Shown one piece after another: positions 5,898 to 12,526 of a DNA stretch of 13,748 nt. The number at the start of each line of letters is the position of its first letter. Position 1 is the stretch's first letter. The stretch comes from Bacteroidales bacterium UBA1179 (lineage in GTDB: Bacteria; Bacteroidota; Bacteroidia; Bacteroidales; Bacteroidaceae). The stretch lies in NCBI GenBank assembly GCA_002309915.1, contig DBYT01000144.1, positions 1-13,748 of the forward strand. Direction: 5' to 3'. Below the pieces are notes generated by a model. The model was not told the origin of the DNA. It saw only the letters and a list, made by a program, of their open reading frames with translations, and ran no database searches. The position numbers and the translations under genes were made by a program.

Positions 5898-5905
5898 TAA
5901 TTTTG
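5898..5905 (+). promoter_or_regulatory. Promoter -7 element of the DUF4369-like lipoprotein gene
   Basis: TAATTTTG is an exact TAnnTTTG match. A T-rich stretch (5876-5889) covers the -33 distance but gives no clear TTG. Transcription starting a few bases after it would exclude the GTG codon at 5907 and favour the ATG at 5928. Confidence 0.6.
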
Positions 5906-5927
5906 CGTGTCGAAAAAAGGATTAGAC

Positions 5928-6620
5928 ATGCTAAGACAACGCTTGAATATGATCTTGTTTTTTGCAGGCTTAACGCTTGCTTTCATGTCATGTACAAGCC
6001 GTTACAGGATAGACGGTGTCGTTGAAACCCTTGGCTACGAGGGCCGCGAGTTGTCTCTGGTTGAATTCCTTCCTTACCGTACCACCAAGTATGATTCATG
6101 CACGGTTAAACAAGGCCGTTTCCAGATGAAAGGTGCGGCCGATACTACCCGTCTTGTATTCCTTTGCAAGGATAACCGCCCGATAATTCCCATTTACATT
6201 GAGAAAGGTAACGCAAAGGTTTCTCTGCTTCCTACAGAGATGACAGTATCGGGTACCCGTCAGAATGACCTGTTCTACAGCTTCCTGAAGAAGAAAATTG
6301 CATATGACAACCTTTATGAGGATCTGTCACAGAAACGTTTCTCCATGTCCCGTCACGGCTATGATCCGCATCGCATGGAATTAATACAGGATTCGATCCG
6401 TATGGTTGTCGATGAGTGTGAGGATATGATATGCTCCTTCATGGCCGATAACTACGACGAACCGGCTGCCGTGGGGGTGTTCATGATGCTCAGTGCAGGC
6501 CCCACGAATGAGGTATCATCATTGGTAAGACGTATTCTTGATGCTGCCCCCGACGAATTCATGAGGCAGTCTTATGTGAACGGCTACATCAGCCGCACGG
6601 GTTACGCCCGTAACGAATAA
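5928..6620 (+). CDS. DUF4369-like lipoprotein without a thioredoxin domain
   Basis: This is a 230-aa exported protein. The N-terminus has basic residues (R3, R5), a hydrophobic core and a cysteine in LAFMSC (C22), consistent with a Bacteroidetes lipoprotein signal. Residues about 27-120 look like the DUF4369 beta-sandwich: YRIDGVVET, then GRELSLVEF, then DSCTVKQGRFQMKGAAD, then PIYIEKGNAKVSL. In Bacteroidetes this domain normally sits in front of a TlpA/AhpC-like thioredoxin domain; here the protein ends after a helical segment with no CxxC. It may therefore be a binding or scaffold version. The start is ATG 5928 rather than GTG 5907, which lies two bases after the -7 element. Its last 19 nt overlap the plsC gene on the opposite strand. 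Confidence 0.78.
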   Translation: MLRQRLNMILFFAGLTLAFMSCTSRYRIDGVVETLGYEGRELSLVEFLPYRTTKYDSCTVKQGRFQMKGAADTTRLVFLCKDNRPIIPIYIEKGNAKVSLLPTEMTVSGTRQNDLFYSFLKKKIAYDNLYEDLSQKRFSMSRHGYDPHRMELIQDSIRMVVDECEDMICSFMADNYDEPAAVGVFMMLSAGPTNEVSSLVRRILDAAPDEFMRQSYVNGYISRTGYARNE

Positions 6621-6634
6621 CCCTTGTCAAGGGT
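6597..6634. repeat. Inverted repeats at the convergent lipoprotein/plsC ends
   Basis: Two adjacent palindromes cover the overlapping stops. The first is ACGGG/CCCGT (6597-6601/6607-6611), with the overlapping GTTACG/CGTAAC (6601-6606/6609-6614). The second is ACCCTTG/CAAGGGT around one T (6620-6634). Neither has a T-run, so they could attenuate transcription in both directions only by structure or with Rho. Confidence 0.45.
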
Positions 6635-7360
6635 CTCCTGAATTACTTCACTTACTTTCTGTGCAGTCTCATTCATGGCCTGAGTCTGCTCCTGCTCTGT
6701 TGCTCCCACATCGGTACGTGGCATGATGGGCTCGTGTATGGTCATGTGTACCGGATGCCAGGTTACGTTCCAGGCGTGGCGTGACATGACGTCGTAGTTG
6801 CCGTCAATGGTAACGGGCAGGATGGGGAGCTGCAGCTCCTGTGAGATAAGGAAGGCGCCGCGTTTGAATCGGCCCATCTTGCCGTCGGGAGTGCGGGTTC
6901 CTTCGGGGAATATGATTACTGACATACCGTCCTTGAGAGTGGACTCGGCCTTACGGATGCTCTCCTTGGAACTTACCCTTGAACTGCGGTCTATCAGGAT
7001 GTGATGGGCCATGTAGCATGCCCAGCCTACGAACGGGATCTTGCCCAGTTCCTTTTTCATCATCCATTTGAACTTGACGCCCAGAAATCCGTACATCAGG
7101 AATGCGTCCCAGTAACTCTGGTGGTTGGCGGCAATCACGTATGACTGGCCCTTCCTGATGTTCTCACGGCCGTGTACGTGGATGGGAATAAAGAAAAAGC
7201 GGTAGAAAAGGCGTCCCCAGATCATGCCTGGCCAGTATCCCCAGAAGCGGTGGTCAAAAATTGAACCTATCATTGTGGTGAGCGCTACGATGATGGTTAT
7301 CACAATCATGATGGGCAGCGCAATGAAAATCTGGTAGATAAGGTATAGTGCTCTGATCAT
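6602..7360 (-). CDS. plsC: 1-acyl-sn-glycerol-3-phosphate acyltransferase (lysophosphatidate acyltransferase)
   Basis: The 252-aa product is a membrane-associated acyltransferase of the PlsC/LPLAT family. It adds the second acyl chain to lysophosphatidic acid to make phosphatidic acid for membrane phospholipids. An N-terminal hydrophobic region (about 5-32) anchors it. The catalytic HX4D motif is NHQSYWD (H80, D85), and FPEGTR (151-156) with a downstream PVTIDG block forms the glycerol-phosphate site. Length is typical. The start codon overlaps the pyrC stop by 4 nt (ATGA arrangement on the minus strand), indicating translational coupling in the glycosyltransferase-pyrC-plsC operon. It is the last gene of the operon. 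Acyl-acceptor preference (lysophosphatidate or an ornithine/glycine lipid precursor) cannot be settled from sequence alone. Confidence 0.92.
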   Translation of the reverse strand: MIRALYLIYQIFIALPIMIVITIIVALTTMIGSIFDHRFWGYWPGMIWGRLFYRFFFIPIHVHGRENIRKGQSYVIAANHQSYWDAFLMYGFLGVKFKWMMKKELGKIPFVGWACYMAHHILIDRSSRVSSKESIRKAESTLKDGMSVIIFPEGTRTPDGKMGRFKRGAFLISQELQLPILPVTIDGNYDVMSRHAWNVTWHPVHMTIHEPIMPRTDVGATEQEQTQAMNETAQKVSEVIQETLDKGYSLRA

Positions 7361-8694
7361 AGTCTGTTGAATTCTACGGGTTTACCTTTTATTTCTGTGT
7401 TGAACTCTCCTTCATTATAGACGGCGCGACCGTTCACCCAGGTGGTGCAAACCTTCCAGTGGAACAGCTCGCCTTCAAACGGTGTCCAGCCGCATTTGTT
7501 GGGCAGATCGGCATTGGATACCTTGTAACCCTGGTCAGAACGTGATACCAGCGTCAGGTCAGCCTTGTAGCCCTGGCGTATGTATCCGCGCTCCTTTATG
7601 CTGAATATCTGTGCGGGGTTGTGGCACATGAGTCTTACTACATCCGTCATCTGCATGATACCGGCCGATGCCAACTCGAGCATTGATATGAGCGAGTAGG
7701 GCAGGACCGGCATGCCCGATGCGGCGCTCTTGCATCCTCCCTGTTTCTCGGAGAGCAGGTGCGGGGCGTGGTCGGTGCCTATCACGTCTATGCGGCCGTC
7801 GGTGAGGGCCAGGCGCAGGGCCTGACGGTCAGCGTCAGTCTTGATGGCGGGATTGCACTTTATCAGCGTACCCTTGTGGTCATAGTCCGCATCGGTGAAC
7901 CAGAGGTGTGCGGGGCATGCCTCGGCCGTGAACTGCTTGCTCTGCAACGGATGGTTGTTGAACAGGTTCAGTTCATGAGCGGTGGTAAGGTGCAGTATGT
8001 GCAGGTGTACGTTGGTTCCTGCAGCCACCTCAAGCGCCTTTGAGGTCGATGCGTAGCACGCCTCCTCGCTGCGTATGAGGGGGTGATATTTTACGGGAGG
8101 CTCACTGCCGTACTGGCTGGTGTAGCGCTCCATGTTTGCGTTGATGATTGATGTCTCCTCACAGTGTACTGCAACGGGGACTGTGGCGGCCTGGAACAGC
8201 GCCTTGAGTGATGCGGCATCATCCAGCAGCATTCCGCCTGTGCTGGAGCCCATGAAGAGTTTGACTCCGCAGACCTTTGCGGGATCAATCTTCTCAATCT
8301 GGTCCAGGTTGGTGTGGGTGGCGCCCAGGTAGAAACTGTGGTTGACCAGGCAGGTATCGGCCGCATGTCTGAACTTGTCATTCAGGGCCTCCAGGGTGAC
8401 GGTCTGGGGTACGCAGTTGGGCATATCGAACACCGTGGTCACACCGCCCATGGCGGCTGCAAGGCTCTCGGTGTACATATCGGCCTTATGTGTCAGACCG
8501 GGCTCACGGAAATGTACGTGGTCGTCTATCACGCCGGGCAGGAGCCACTTTCCTGCGGCGTCGATTATGGTATCGGCCGAGGGGGCATCGGACGTAAAGA
8601 TACCGGCTATGGTGTCGTTCTCAATCAGGACCGATGCGCGCTGCACCTGGCCCTCATTGACCACCATAGCGTCTTTGATCAGCGTCCTGCCCAT
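7357..8694 (-). CDS. pyrC: Dihydroorotase (class I type, pyrimidine biosynthesis)
   Basis: This 445-aa cytoplasmic metalloenzyme of the amidohydrolase superfamily catalyses the third step of de novo UMP synthesis, reversible cyclisation of carbamoyl-aspartate to dihydroorotate. The metal-binding HxH is in DHVHFREPG (H59, H61, with substrate arginine R63). Other landmarks are VKLFMGSSTG near 144-153, H177 in AVHCEE, H232 in HLHIL, and the catalytic aspartate D308 in GTDHAPH. These are all intact, so it should be an active enzyme rather than an inactive PyrC' paralogue. It lies 6 nt downstream of the glycosyltransferase gene and overlaps plsC by 4 nt. The operon joins nucleotide and envelope-lipid functions, an arrangement I associate with Bacteroidetes. 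Confidence 0.95.
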   Translation of the reverse strand: MGRTLIKDAMVVNEGQVQRASVLIENDTIAGIFTSDAPSADTIIDAAGKWLLPGVIDDHVHFREPGLTHKADMYTESLAAAMGGVTTVFDMPNCVPQTVTLEALNDKFRHAADTCLVNHSFYLGATHTNLDQIEKIDPAKVCGVKLFMGSSTGGMLLDDAASLKALFQAATVPVAVHCEETSIINANMERYTSQYGSEPPVKYHPLIRSEEACYASTSKALEVAAGTNVHLHILHLTTAHELNLFNNHPLQSKQFTAEACPAHLWFTDADYDHKGTLIKCNPAIKTDADRQALRLALTDGRIDVIGTDHAPHLLSEKQGGCKSAASGMPVLPYSLISMLELASAGIMQMTDVVRLMCHNPAQIFSIKERGYIRQGYKADLTLVSRSDQGYKVSNADLPNKCGWTPFEGELFHWKVCTTWVNGRAVYNEGEFNTEIKGKPVEFNRL

Positions 8695-8700
8695 GTTGCG

Positions 8701-9453
8701 TCAGGCTGTTTTCTTTTGGGGATACTTGCGGAACCAGCTGGAGATCTTGAGGCGGATGACGCCGAACAGGGCTTCGCTGAATATGCCTCCGCTCATCTTG
8801 GATGTGCCAAGCTCGCGGTTCACGAATATAACGGGTACCTCCTTGATCTTGAATCCGCACTTGTAGGCGGTAAACTTCATCTCAATCTGGAAGGCGTAAC
8901 CCTTAAAGTGGATCTTGTCCAGCTCTATGGTCTCCAGAACCTGGCGGCGGTAGCACTTGAATCCGGCGGTTGTGTCATGTACGGGCAGACCGGTGATGCA
9001 GTGTACGTACTTGGATGCAAAATATGACATCAGCACGCGTCCCATGGGCCAGTTCACAACGTTCACACCGCTTACATAACGTGAGCCGATGGCAACGTCG
9101 TAACCCTCATCGCGGCAGGCGCTCAAAAGGCGGGGCAGGTCAGACGGTGCGTGTGAGAAATCGGCGTCCATCTCAAAGATGTAATCGTAACCGCGCTCAA
9201 TGCACCACTTGAAACCGGTGATGTAAGCAGTACCCAAGCCCAACTTTCCGCTACGCTCCACAATGAAGAGACGGTCCTTGAAATCGGTTTCCATCAGTCC
9301 TTTAACGATGGCTGCGGTGCCGTCGGGAGATCCGTCATCGATTATCAGCATGTTGAAGTTGTCCTCAAGAGCCATGACGGCGCGGATGATATTCTCAATG
9401 TTCTCCTTTTCGTTGTATGTGGGAATGATTACGATGCTCTGGCTAGTATTCAT
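8701..9453 (-). CDS. Family 2 glycosyltransferase, polyprenol-monophosphomannose synthase-like
   Basis: The 250-aa protein is a GT2-type enzyme of the Dpm1-like group. Such enzymes transfer mannose or a related sugar from a nucleotide donor to a polyprenyl phosphate carrier at the membrane. Visible features are IIPTYNEKENI (9-19), the nucleotide-binding IDDGSPDGT (38-46), the metal-binding DAD in EMDADFSH (96-98), GSRYVSG, and the acceptor-side TTAGFKCYRR. The final segment (WFRKYPQKK) is basic, with no multi-helix GtrA-like domain, so this is the short form. It is the promoter-proximal gene of the operon with pyrC and plsC and has its own strong promoter. The sugar and the lipid acceptor are inferred from the family only. 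Confidence 0.88.
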   Translation of the reverse strand: MNTSQSIVIIPTYNEKENIENIIRAVMALEDNFNMLIIDDGSPDGTAAIVKGLMETDFKDRLFIVERSGKLGLGTAYITGFKWCIERGYDYIFEMDADFSHAPSDLPRLLSACRDEGYDVAIGSRYVSGVNVVNWPMGRVLMSYFASKYVHCITGLPVHDTTAGFKCYRRQVLETIELDKIHFKGYAFQIEMKFTAYKCGFKIKEVPVIFVNRELGTSKMSGGIFSEALFGVIRLKISSWFRKYPQKKTA

Positions 9454-9474
9454 ATCTACGTTTTATATAACGTG

Positions 9475-9505
9475 CAAATATAATAAAAATATGAGCAGGT
9501 TTCAA
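9475..9505 (-). promoter_or_regulatory. Promoter of the glycosyltransferase-pyrC-plsC operon
   Basis: On the minus strand TTG (9505-9503) and the exact -7 element TATATTTG (9482-9475) are separated by 20 nt. The -7 element ends 21 nt before the ATG. The -33 TTG overlaps the TGA stop codon of the upstream propeller gene (read TTGA), so the promoter is embedded in the end of that gene. Confidence 0.75.
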
Positions 9506-10698
9506 TAGTGATAAATCAGTATTATCGGATTGTCGTTCTCAGTCACATTATCAAGACGTTCCAGGCCGTTGATCCTGATTCCCTTATCGGCAAGTCCCTC
9601 ATTAAGGCTGGACTTTTTTTCTATGTAGGAAAACATAGTGCGGTCATCAATGAATCCGTGCACCACGTTGCTTGAGGCGATATCGGTCACGAACGGGCCG
9701 TTCAGGGTCTTGCCGGTGGCTTTGTCATTGAAGTAGATATACTGCCATTTGTTGTGTGCGTACATGAAAGTCAACAAGGCGTCGGTTTCAATCACCTGGT
9801 GTGTCCAACCTGTCTTTTCGGGATGTGTTCCTATGTACTGAAGCGCATCCATGGCGGGCATATCGGCCAGGTTGTCCGTATATGCGTTCTTGCCGTAGTC
9901 AACAACGTATTTGACCTTTACGGCGCCGCTCTTGCAATCAACCGAGAATATGTAATCGGTAAAATTGTAATGGAGCGTATATGAATCCGACAATGGGGTC
10001 AGGGGAGCGTTGTCGGTGATTGTGGTATGACCTTCATTAACAGGATACAGTTCCTTGTCAACGGGAATATAGCGGCGGATGCTGTCAGTGTTGTTGCGGT
10101 CAATAATCATGAGTTCCGCGCCCCAGTAATCCTCGTAACCCGGTTTGAAGTTGACGCTCTTGCCTGTGTAGAATATGTACGAGTCATCGGTCACCTCAAA
10201 ATCTGAGGCGCTGATTGGGAAATCGGCCGATGAAATGAATTCACCGTCATAGGTGTATTTGAGCATGTATTTGGTATTGTCTCCCACCAGTATGGTGCGG
10301 TTTTTGCGGTCTATTCCCATCAGATTGGGAAAAAGGTACTCGCCGCGTCCGCGACCACGGTTGCCTATGCGTCCTTTGAACTGACCGTTCATGTCAAACT
10401 TAAGAATGCTTTTGCCCATGTAGTCAAAGACAAAAAACATGCCGTCGTCATACTTGATGGTCCTGATCTCGTTTATCAAAGACTCGTCGGAAGTCTGCAG
10501 AGGGATGATATCCACGCTTTTTATAAGTTCCGAGAAGCGGACGCTGTCCTGGCCGGGCACTATGCTGATCACTTTGGCACCCTGGGTTGTCAGGGGTTCG
10601 GTATCATCGGACTGGATTATGGTTGCCTTGGGGCCACATGAAACTGCAAGCAGGCAGAGAACTGCGGTTGTAAATAAGGTTAAGTTGTTTCTAATCAT
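9502..10698 (-). CDS. Six-bladed beta-propeller lipoprotein
   Basis: This is a 398-aa exported protein. The signal peptide ends in the lipobox LLAVSC (C21), followed by an acidic, flexible stretch. From about residue 40 on the sequence has propeller-like repeats: IKYDDGMFFVFDYMGKSILKFD, then GIDRKNRTILVGDN, then KYTYDGEFISS, and later TLHYNFTDYIFSVDCKSG. This matches the six-bladed NHL-like lipoproteins common in Bacteroidetes, which are thought to face the periplasm or the cell surface. No catalytic motif is visible. It begins 15 nt after the stop codon of the small HTH regulator and is the last gene of that operon. Ligand and partner are unknown; a binding or sensing role is inference. Confidence 0.85.
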   Translation of the reverse strand: MIRNNLTLFTTAVLCLLAVSCGPKATIIQSDDTEPLTTQGAKVISIVPGQDSVRFSELIKSVDIIPLQTSDESLINEIRTIKYDDGMFFVFDYMGKSILKFDMNGQFKGRIGNRGRGRGEYLFPNLMGIDRKNRTILVGDNTKYMLKYTYDGEFISSADFPISASDFEVTDDSYIFYTGKSVNFKPGYEDYWGAELMIIDRNNTDSIRRYIPVDKELYPVNEGHTTITDNAPLTPLSDSYTLHYNFTDYIFSVDCKSGAVKVKYVVDYGKNAYTDNLADMPAMDALQYIGTHPEKTGWTHQVIETDALLTFMYAHNKWQYIYFNDKATGKTLNGPFVTDIASSNVVHGFIDDRTMFSYIEKKSSLNEGLADKGIRINGLERLDNVTENDNPIILIYHY

Positions 10699-10713
10699 TG
10701 GAATATGCGTTTT

Positions 10714-10914
10714 TTATTTGTACTCAAGAATATCGCCGGGCTGGCAGTCAAGCGCCTTGCAGATGGCGTCCAGCGTGCTGAAACGTATGGCCTTGGCCTT
10801 TCCGGTCTTGAGGATGGAGAGGTTGGCCTGTGTTATGCCAATCTTATCGGCCAGTTCGCCCGATGACATCTTGCGCTTGGCCATCATAACGTCAACGTTT
10901 ACTATTATGCTCAT
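10714..10914 (-). CDS. Small YozG-like Xre/Cro helix-turn-helix regulator
   Basis: The 66-aa product is almost only a DNA-binding domain. The helix-turn-helix is about 16-40, with LADKIGITQANLSILK containing the turn and recognition helix. It is followed by the family block KAIRFSTLDAICKALDCQPGD and a short ILEYK tail. Such single-domain regulators are a known companion of DUF2975 membrane proteins, as in the YozG/YoaS pair of Bacillus. Here the DUF2975 gene is immediately upstream with a 12-nt gap. The likely role is transcriptional control of the operon, modulated by the membrane partner, although direct contact between them is inference. Confidence 0.9.
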   Translation of the reverse strand: MSIIVNVDVMMAKRKMSSGELADKIGITQANLSILKTGKAKAIRFSTLDAICKALDCQPGDILEYK

Positions 10915-10926
10915 AGTCGCGGTGAT

Positions 10927-11646
10927 TTAGATTGTAAGATCCTGTTCGTCCTTGAGGTCCTTGCCCATAAGTATGATCTGTGAGATTATCATGAGCCCGA
11001 GACCGGTCAGAATCCACAGACCGCCACCGGCTCCTTTTGTGGTACTGTTTAAAGGCAGCACATAATAATCCACTAGTTGTATGTTTTTGAGGAAAGTGTG
11101 ATACCAGATGGATGCGACTATTCCGCCAAATACATAGTCCGCGGAGAGTAGGATACCGATGGTCTCCAGATAACCCGCTACTTTTGTTACAAATATCTCA
11201 CCCTTGCGGATGCTGCGGATGATCTTTACGGCCAGATATATTATCCAGATTATCACTATGGCGGTAACTGCCCAAATAATGAACAAAGAAACAGTTAATG
11301 AGGTGTTTTCGGCAGGAAGCAAAACGTTAACCTGATCCAGTTCAACCAAATGGGTTTTCCCGCTGACCGTTGACTGCAGATAGTTCTTGGAACCTATACT
11401 GTGTCTCACTTTTACCGGAATACGTATGGTTGCCCATGATGAGGAAGTTGAGATACTGTTATCATCATAGTGAATGGTATCGCGGGTAACGTAACTGTCA
11501 GGCATCTGTCCGAAACTCCAACCGTCATGTTTCGTATCGTCATAACCGTAGCTGGTTGACATGCGGGTTATCCTGATATTGGAAACTACAGACCAAATCA
11601 GTGCTATTACAAACAGGAAGCAGTAAATCTTTAGTTTTTTGTTCAT
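10927..11646 (-). CDS. DUF2975-family membrane protein
   Basis: The 239-aa product has a first transmembrane helix (about 8-24), then an exported-looking loop of about 90 residues rich in Ser/Thr/Asp. Three further helices follow, about 118-140, 160-182 and 208-230, and a charged C-terminus (GKDLKDEQ). The RSIRKGEIFVTKV segment between helices 2 and 3 is typical of DUF2975. The family is usually encoded next to a YozG-like repressor, as here, and is thought to regulate it; the mechanism is not established. The ATG at 11646 is preferred over an in-frame TTG two codons upstream. This is the first gene of the three-gene operon and has a strong promoter. The unusually large loop between helices 1 and 2 could be a sensor domain. 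Confidence 0.85.
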   Translation of the reverse strand: MNKKLKIYCFLFVIALIWSVVSNIRITRMSTSYGYDDTKHDGWSFGQMPDSYVTRDTIHYDDNSISTSSSWATIRIPVKVRHSIGSKNYLQSTVSGKTHLVELDQVNVLLPAENTSLTVSLFIIWAVTAIVIIWIIYLAVKIIRSIRKGEIFVTKVAGYLETIGILLSADYVFGGIVASIWYHTFLKNIQLVDYYVLPLNSTTKGAGGGLWILTGLGLMIISQIILMGKDLKDEQDLTI

Positions 11647-11690
11647 AATCAAAATGTGTATTTATTGTTATTCGATAAATATTTTCGGTG

Positions 11691-11721
11691 CAAAGATAAG
11701 GGTGATTTTTAGTCCACCAAA
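11691..11721 (-). promoter_or_regulatory. Promoter of the DUF2975 operon
   Basis: On the minus strand TTTG (11721-11718) and the exact -7 element TATCTTTG (11698-11691) are separated by 19 nt, a full consensus match. The leader is about 40 nt. A short near-palindrome around AAATATTT (11673-11687) lies in the leader. The motif CGATAAA occurs at 11673 and 11749, with a reversed partner TTTATC at 11771-11776. These are candidate operator sites but are unproven. Confidence 0.75.
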
Positions 11722-11820
11722 GAAAAACGTAAAATATTTATTGAAAAACGATAAAATTGTGGCGCATCGATTTATCAGTGAATGTAATTGGCCATTATTC
11801 CAAATGACTCGATTGCAGAT

Positions 11821-11867
11821 AAATTTGCACAGAAAACATTATTAATTCTTGATAAGTGTGCGAATTT
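11821..11867. promoter_or_regulatory. Inverted repeat around the abiE promoter, candidate AbiEi operator
   Basis: AAATTTGCACA (11821-11831) and TGTGCGAATTT (11857-11867) are 11-nt arms complementary at every position if one G-T pair is allowed, with 25 nt between them. The arms bracket the -33 element, and the right arm ends 3 nt before the -7 element. AbiEi antitoxins are known to bind inverted repeats in their own promoter, so this placement is what an autorepressor site would show. Confidence 0.5.
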
Positions 11868-11878
11868 TTATAATTTTG
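11849..11878 (+). promoter_or_regulatory. Promoter of abiEi-abiEii
   Basis: TTG (11849-11851) and the exact -7 element TAATTTTG (11871-11878) are separated by 19 nt. The -7 element ends 18 nt before the ATG at 11897. This placement rules out the longer reading frame beginning with TTG at 11849, since that codon is the -33 element. Confidence 0.72.
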
Positions 11879-11896
11879 CGCTCAAACTACTGGAAT

Positions 11897-12526
11897 ATGA
11901 AGGTGAATCCATTGATCAGATTTGGGAATGTGCCGGTTCAGACCGGTACTGTTGCTTCCTGTTTTGGTTATCTGTCATCGCCTAATGAGAAGGTCAGGGC
12001 ATTGGAGAAAGACGGGCAACTTATCCGTTTGAAGCGTGGTCTCTATGTGGTGAACAGCGAATTAAGCGGAAAACCTGTGAATGCATGTCTGTGTGCGAAT
12101 CATATCTATGGCCCTTCATATGTATCACTTCAGTGGGCGCTTCGCTGGTACGGACTCATTCCTGAGCAGGTTCACACTATGACATCGGTCACAACCAAGC
12201 GGAGCAGGACATTTGAAAACTCTTTAGGTAGATTCACTTATGAGCAGGTAAAAAAGGATTATTTTGCCATAGGAATCGATAATGTATCGGAAGATGGTAT
12301 TACTTTTCTGATGGCAAGCCGTGAAAAGGCTCTCTGTGATATGTTGCTACACGACTCCTATCTGCCGTCACAGTCCATAAAGGGCCTATTGAGATACTTG
12401 GAAGAAGATATCCGCTTTGATATGGACCAACTGGGCACATTTGATGTAAGTATCATAGAGGCGTGTGCCCGTCAGGGGAGAAAAGAGAACATAATGAATA
12501 ACCTGATAAAAATAATAAGACCATGA
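11897..12526 (+). CDS. abiEi: AbiEi-family antitoxin (type IV toxin-antitoxin)
   Basis: The 209-aa protein has an N-terminal winged-helix region (about 15-52) with FGYLSS, the block KVRALEKDGQLIRLKRGLYV, and a following segment of the AbiEi type. The C-terminal domain carries SYVSLQWALRWYGLIPE and LMASREKALCDML, also typical of AbiEi. In known systems AbiEi neutralises the AbiEii nucleotidyltransferase and represses its own promoter. The start is fixed by the promoter: the first ATG downstream of the -7 element is 11897. The stop overlaps the abiEii start by 4 nt (ATGA), giving coupled translation. The inverted repeat at 11821-11867 is a plausible operator. The gene looks more AT-rich than the core genes to its left, consistent with acquisition. 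Confidence 0.88.
   Translation: MKVNPLIRFGNVPVQTGTVASCFGYLSSPNEKVRALEKDGQLIRLKRGLYVVNSELSGKPVNACLCANHIYGPSYVSLQWALRWYGLIPEQVHTMTSVTTKRSRTFENSLGRFTYEQVKKDYFAIGIDNVSEDGITFLMASREKALCDMLLHDSYLPSQSIKGLLRYLEEDIRFDMDQLGTFDVSIIEACARQGRKENIMNNLIKIIRP

Noticed and set aside
5907..5927. GTG start giving a seven-residue longer lipoprotein
   Set aside because: The codon lies two bases after the -7 element and would be outside the transcript. The ATG at 5928 also gives a better signal peptide.
8314..9027. Plus-strand 237-aa reading frame across the pyrC/glycosyltransferase junction
   Set aside because: It is antisense to two intact, well-recognised genes, has no promoter or family resemblance, and is explained by codon bias on the opposite strand.
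11820..11827. Second TAnnTTTG match (TAAATTTG) upstream of abiE
   Set aside because: No TTG lies at the right distance, it is farther from the gene, and it overlaps the left arm of the operator-like repeat. The 11849-11878 promoter is much better.
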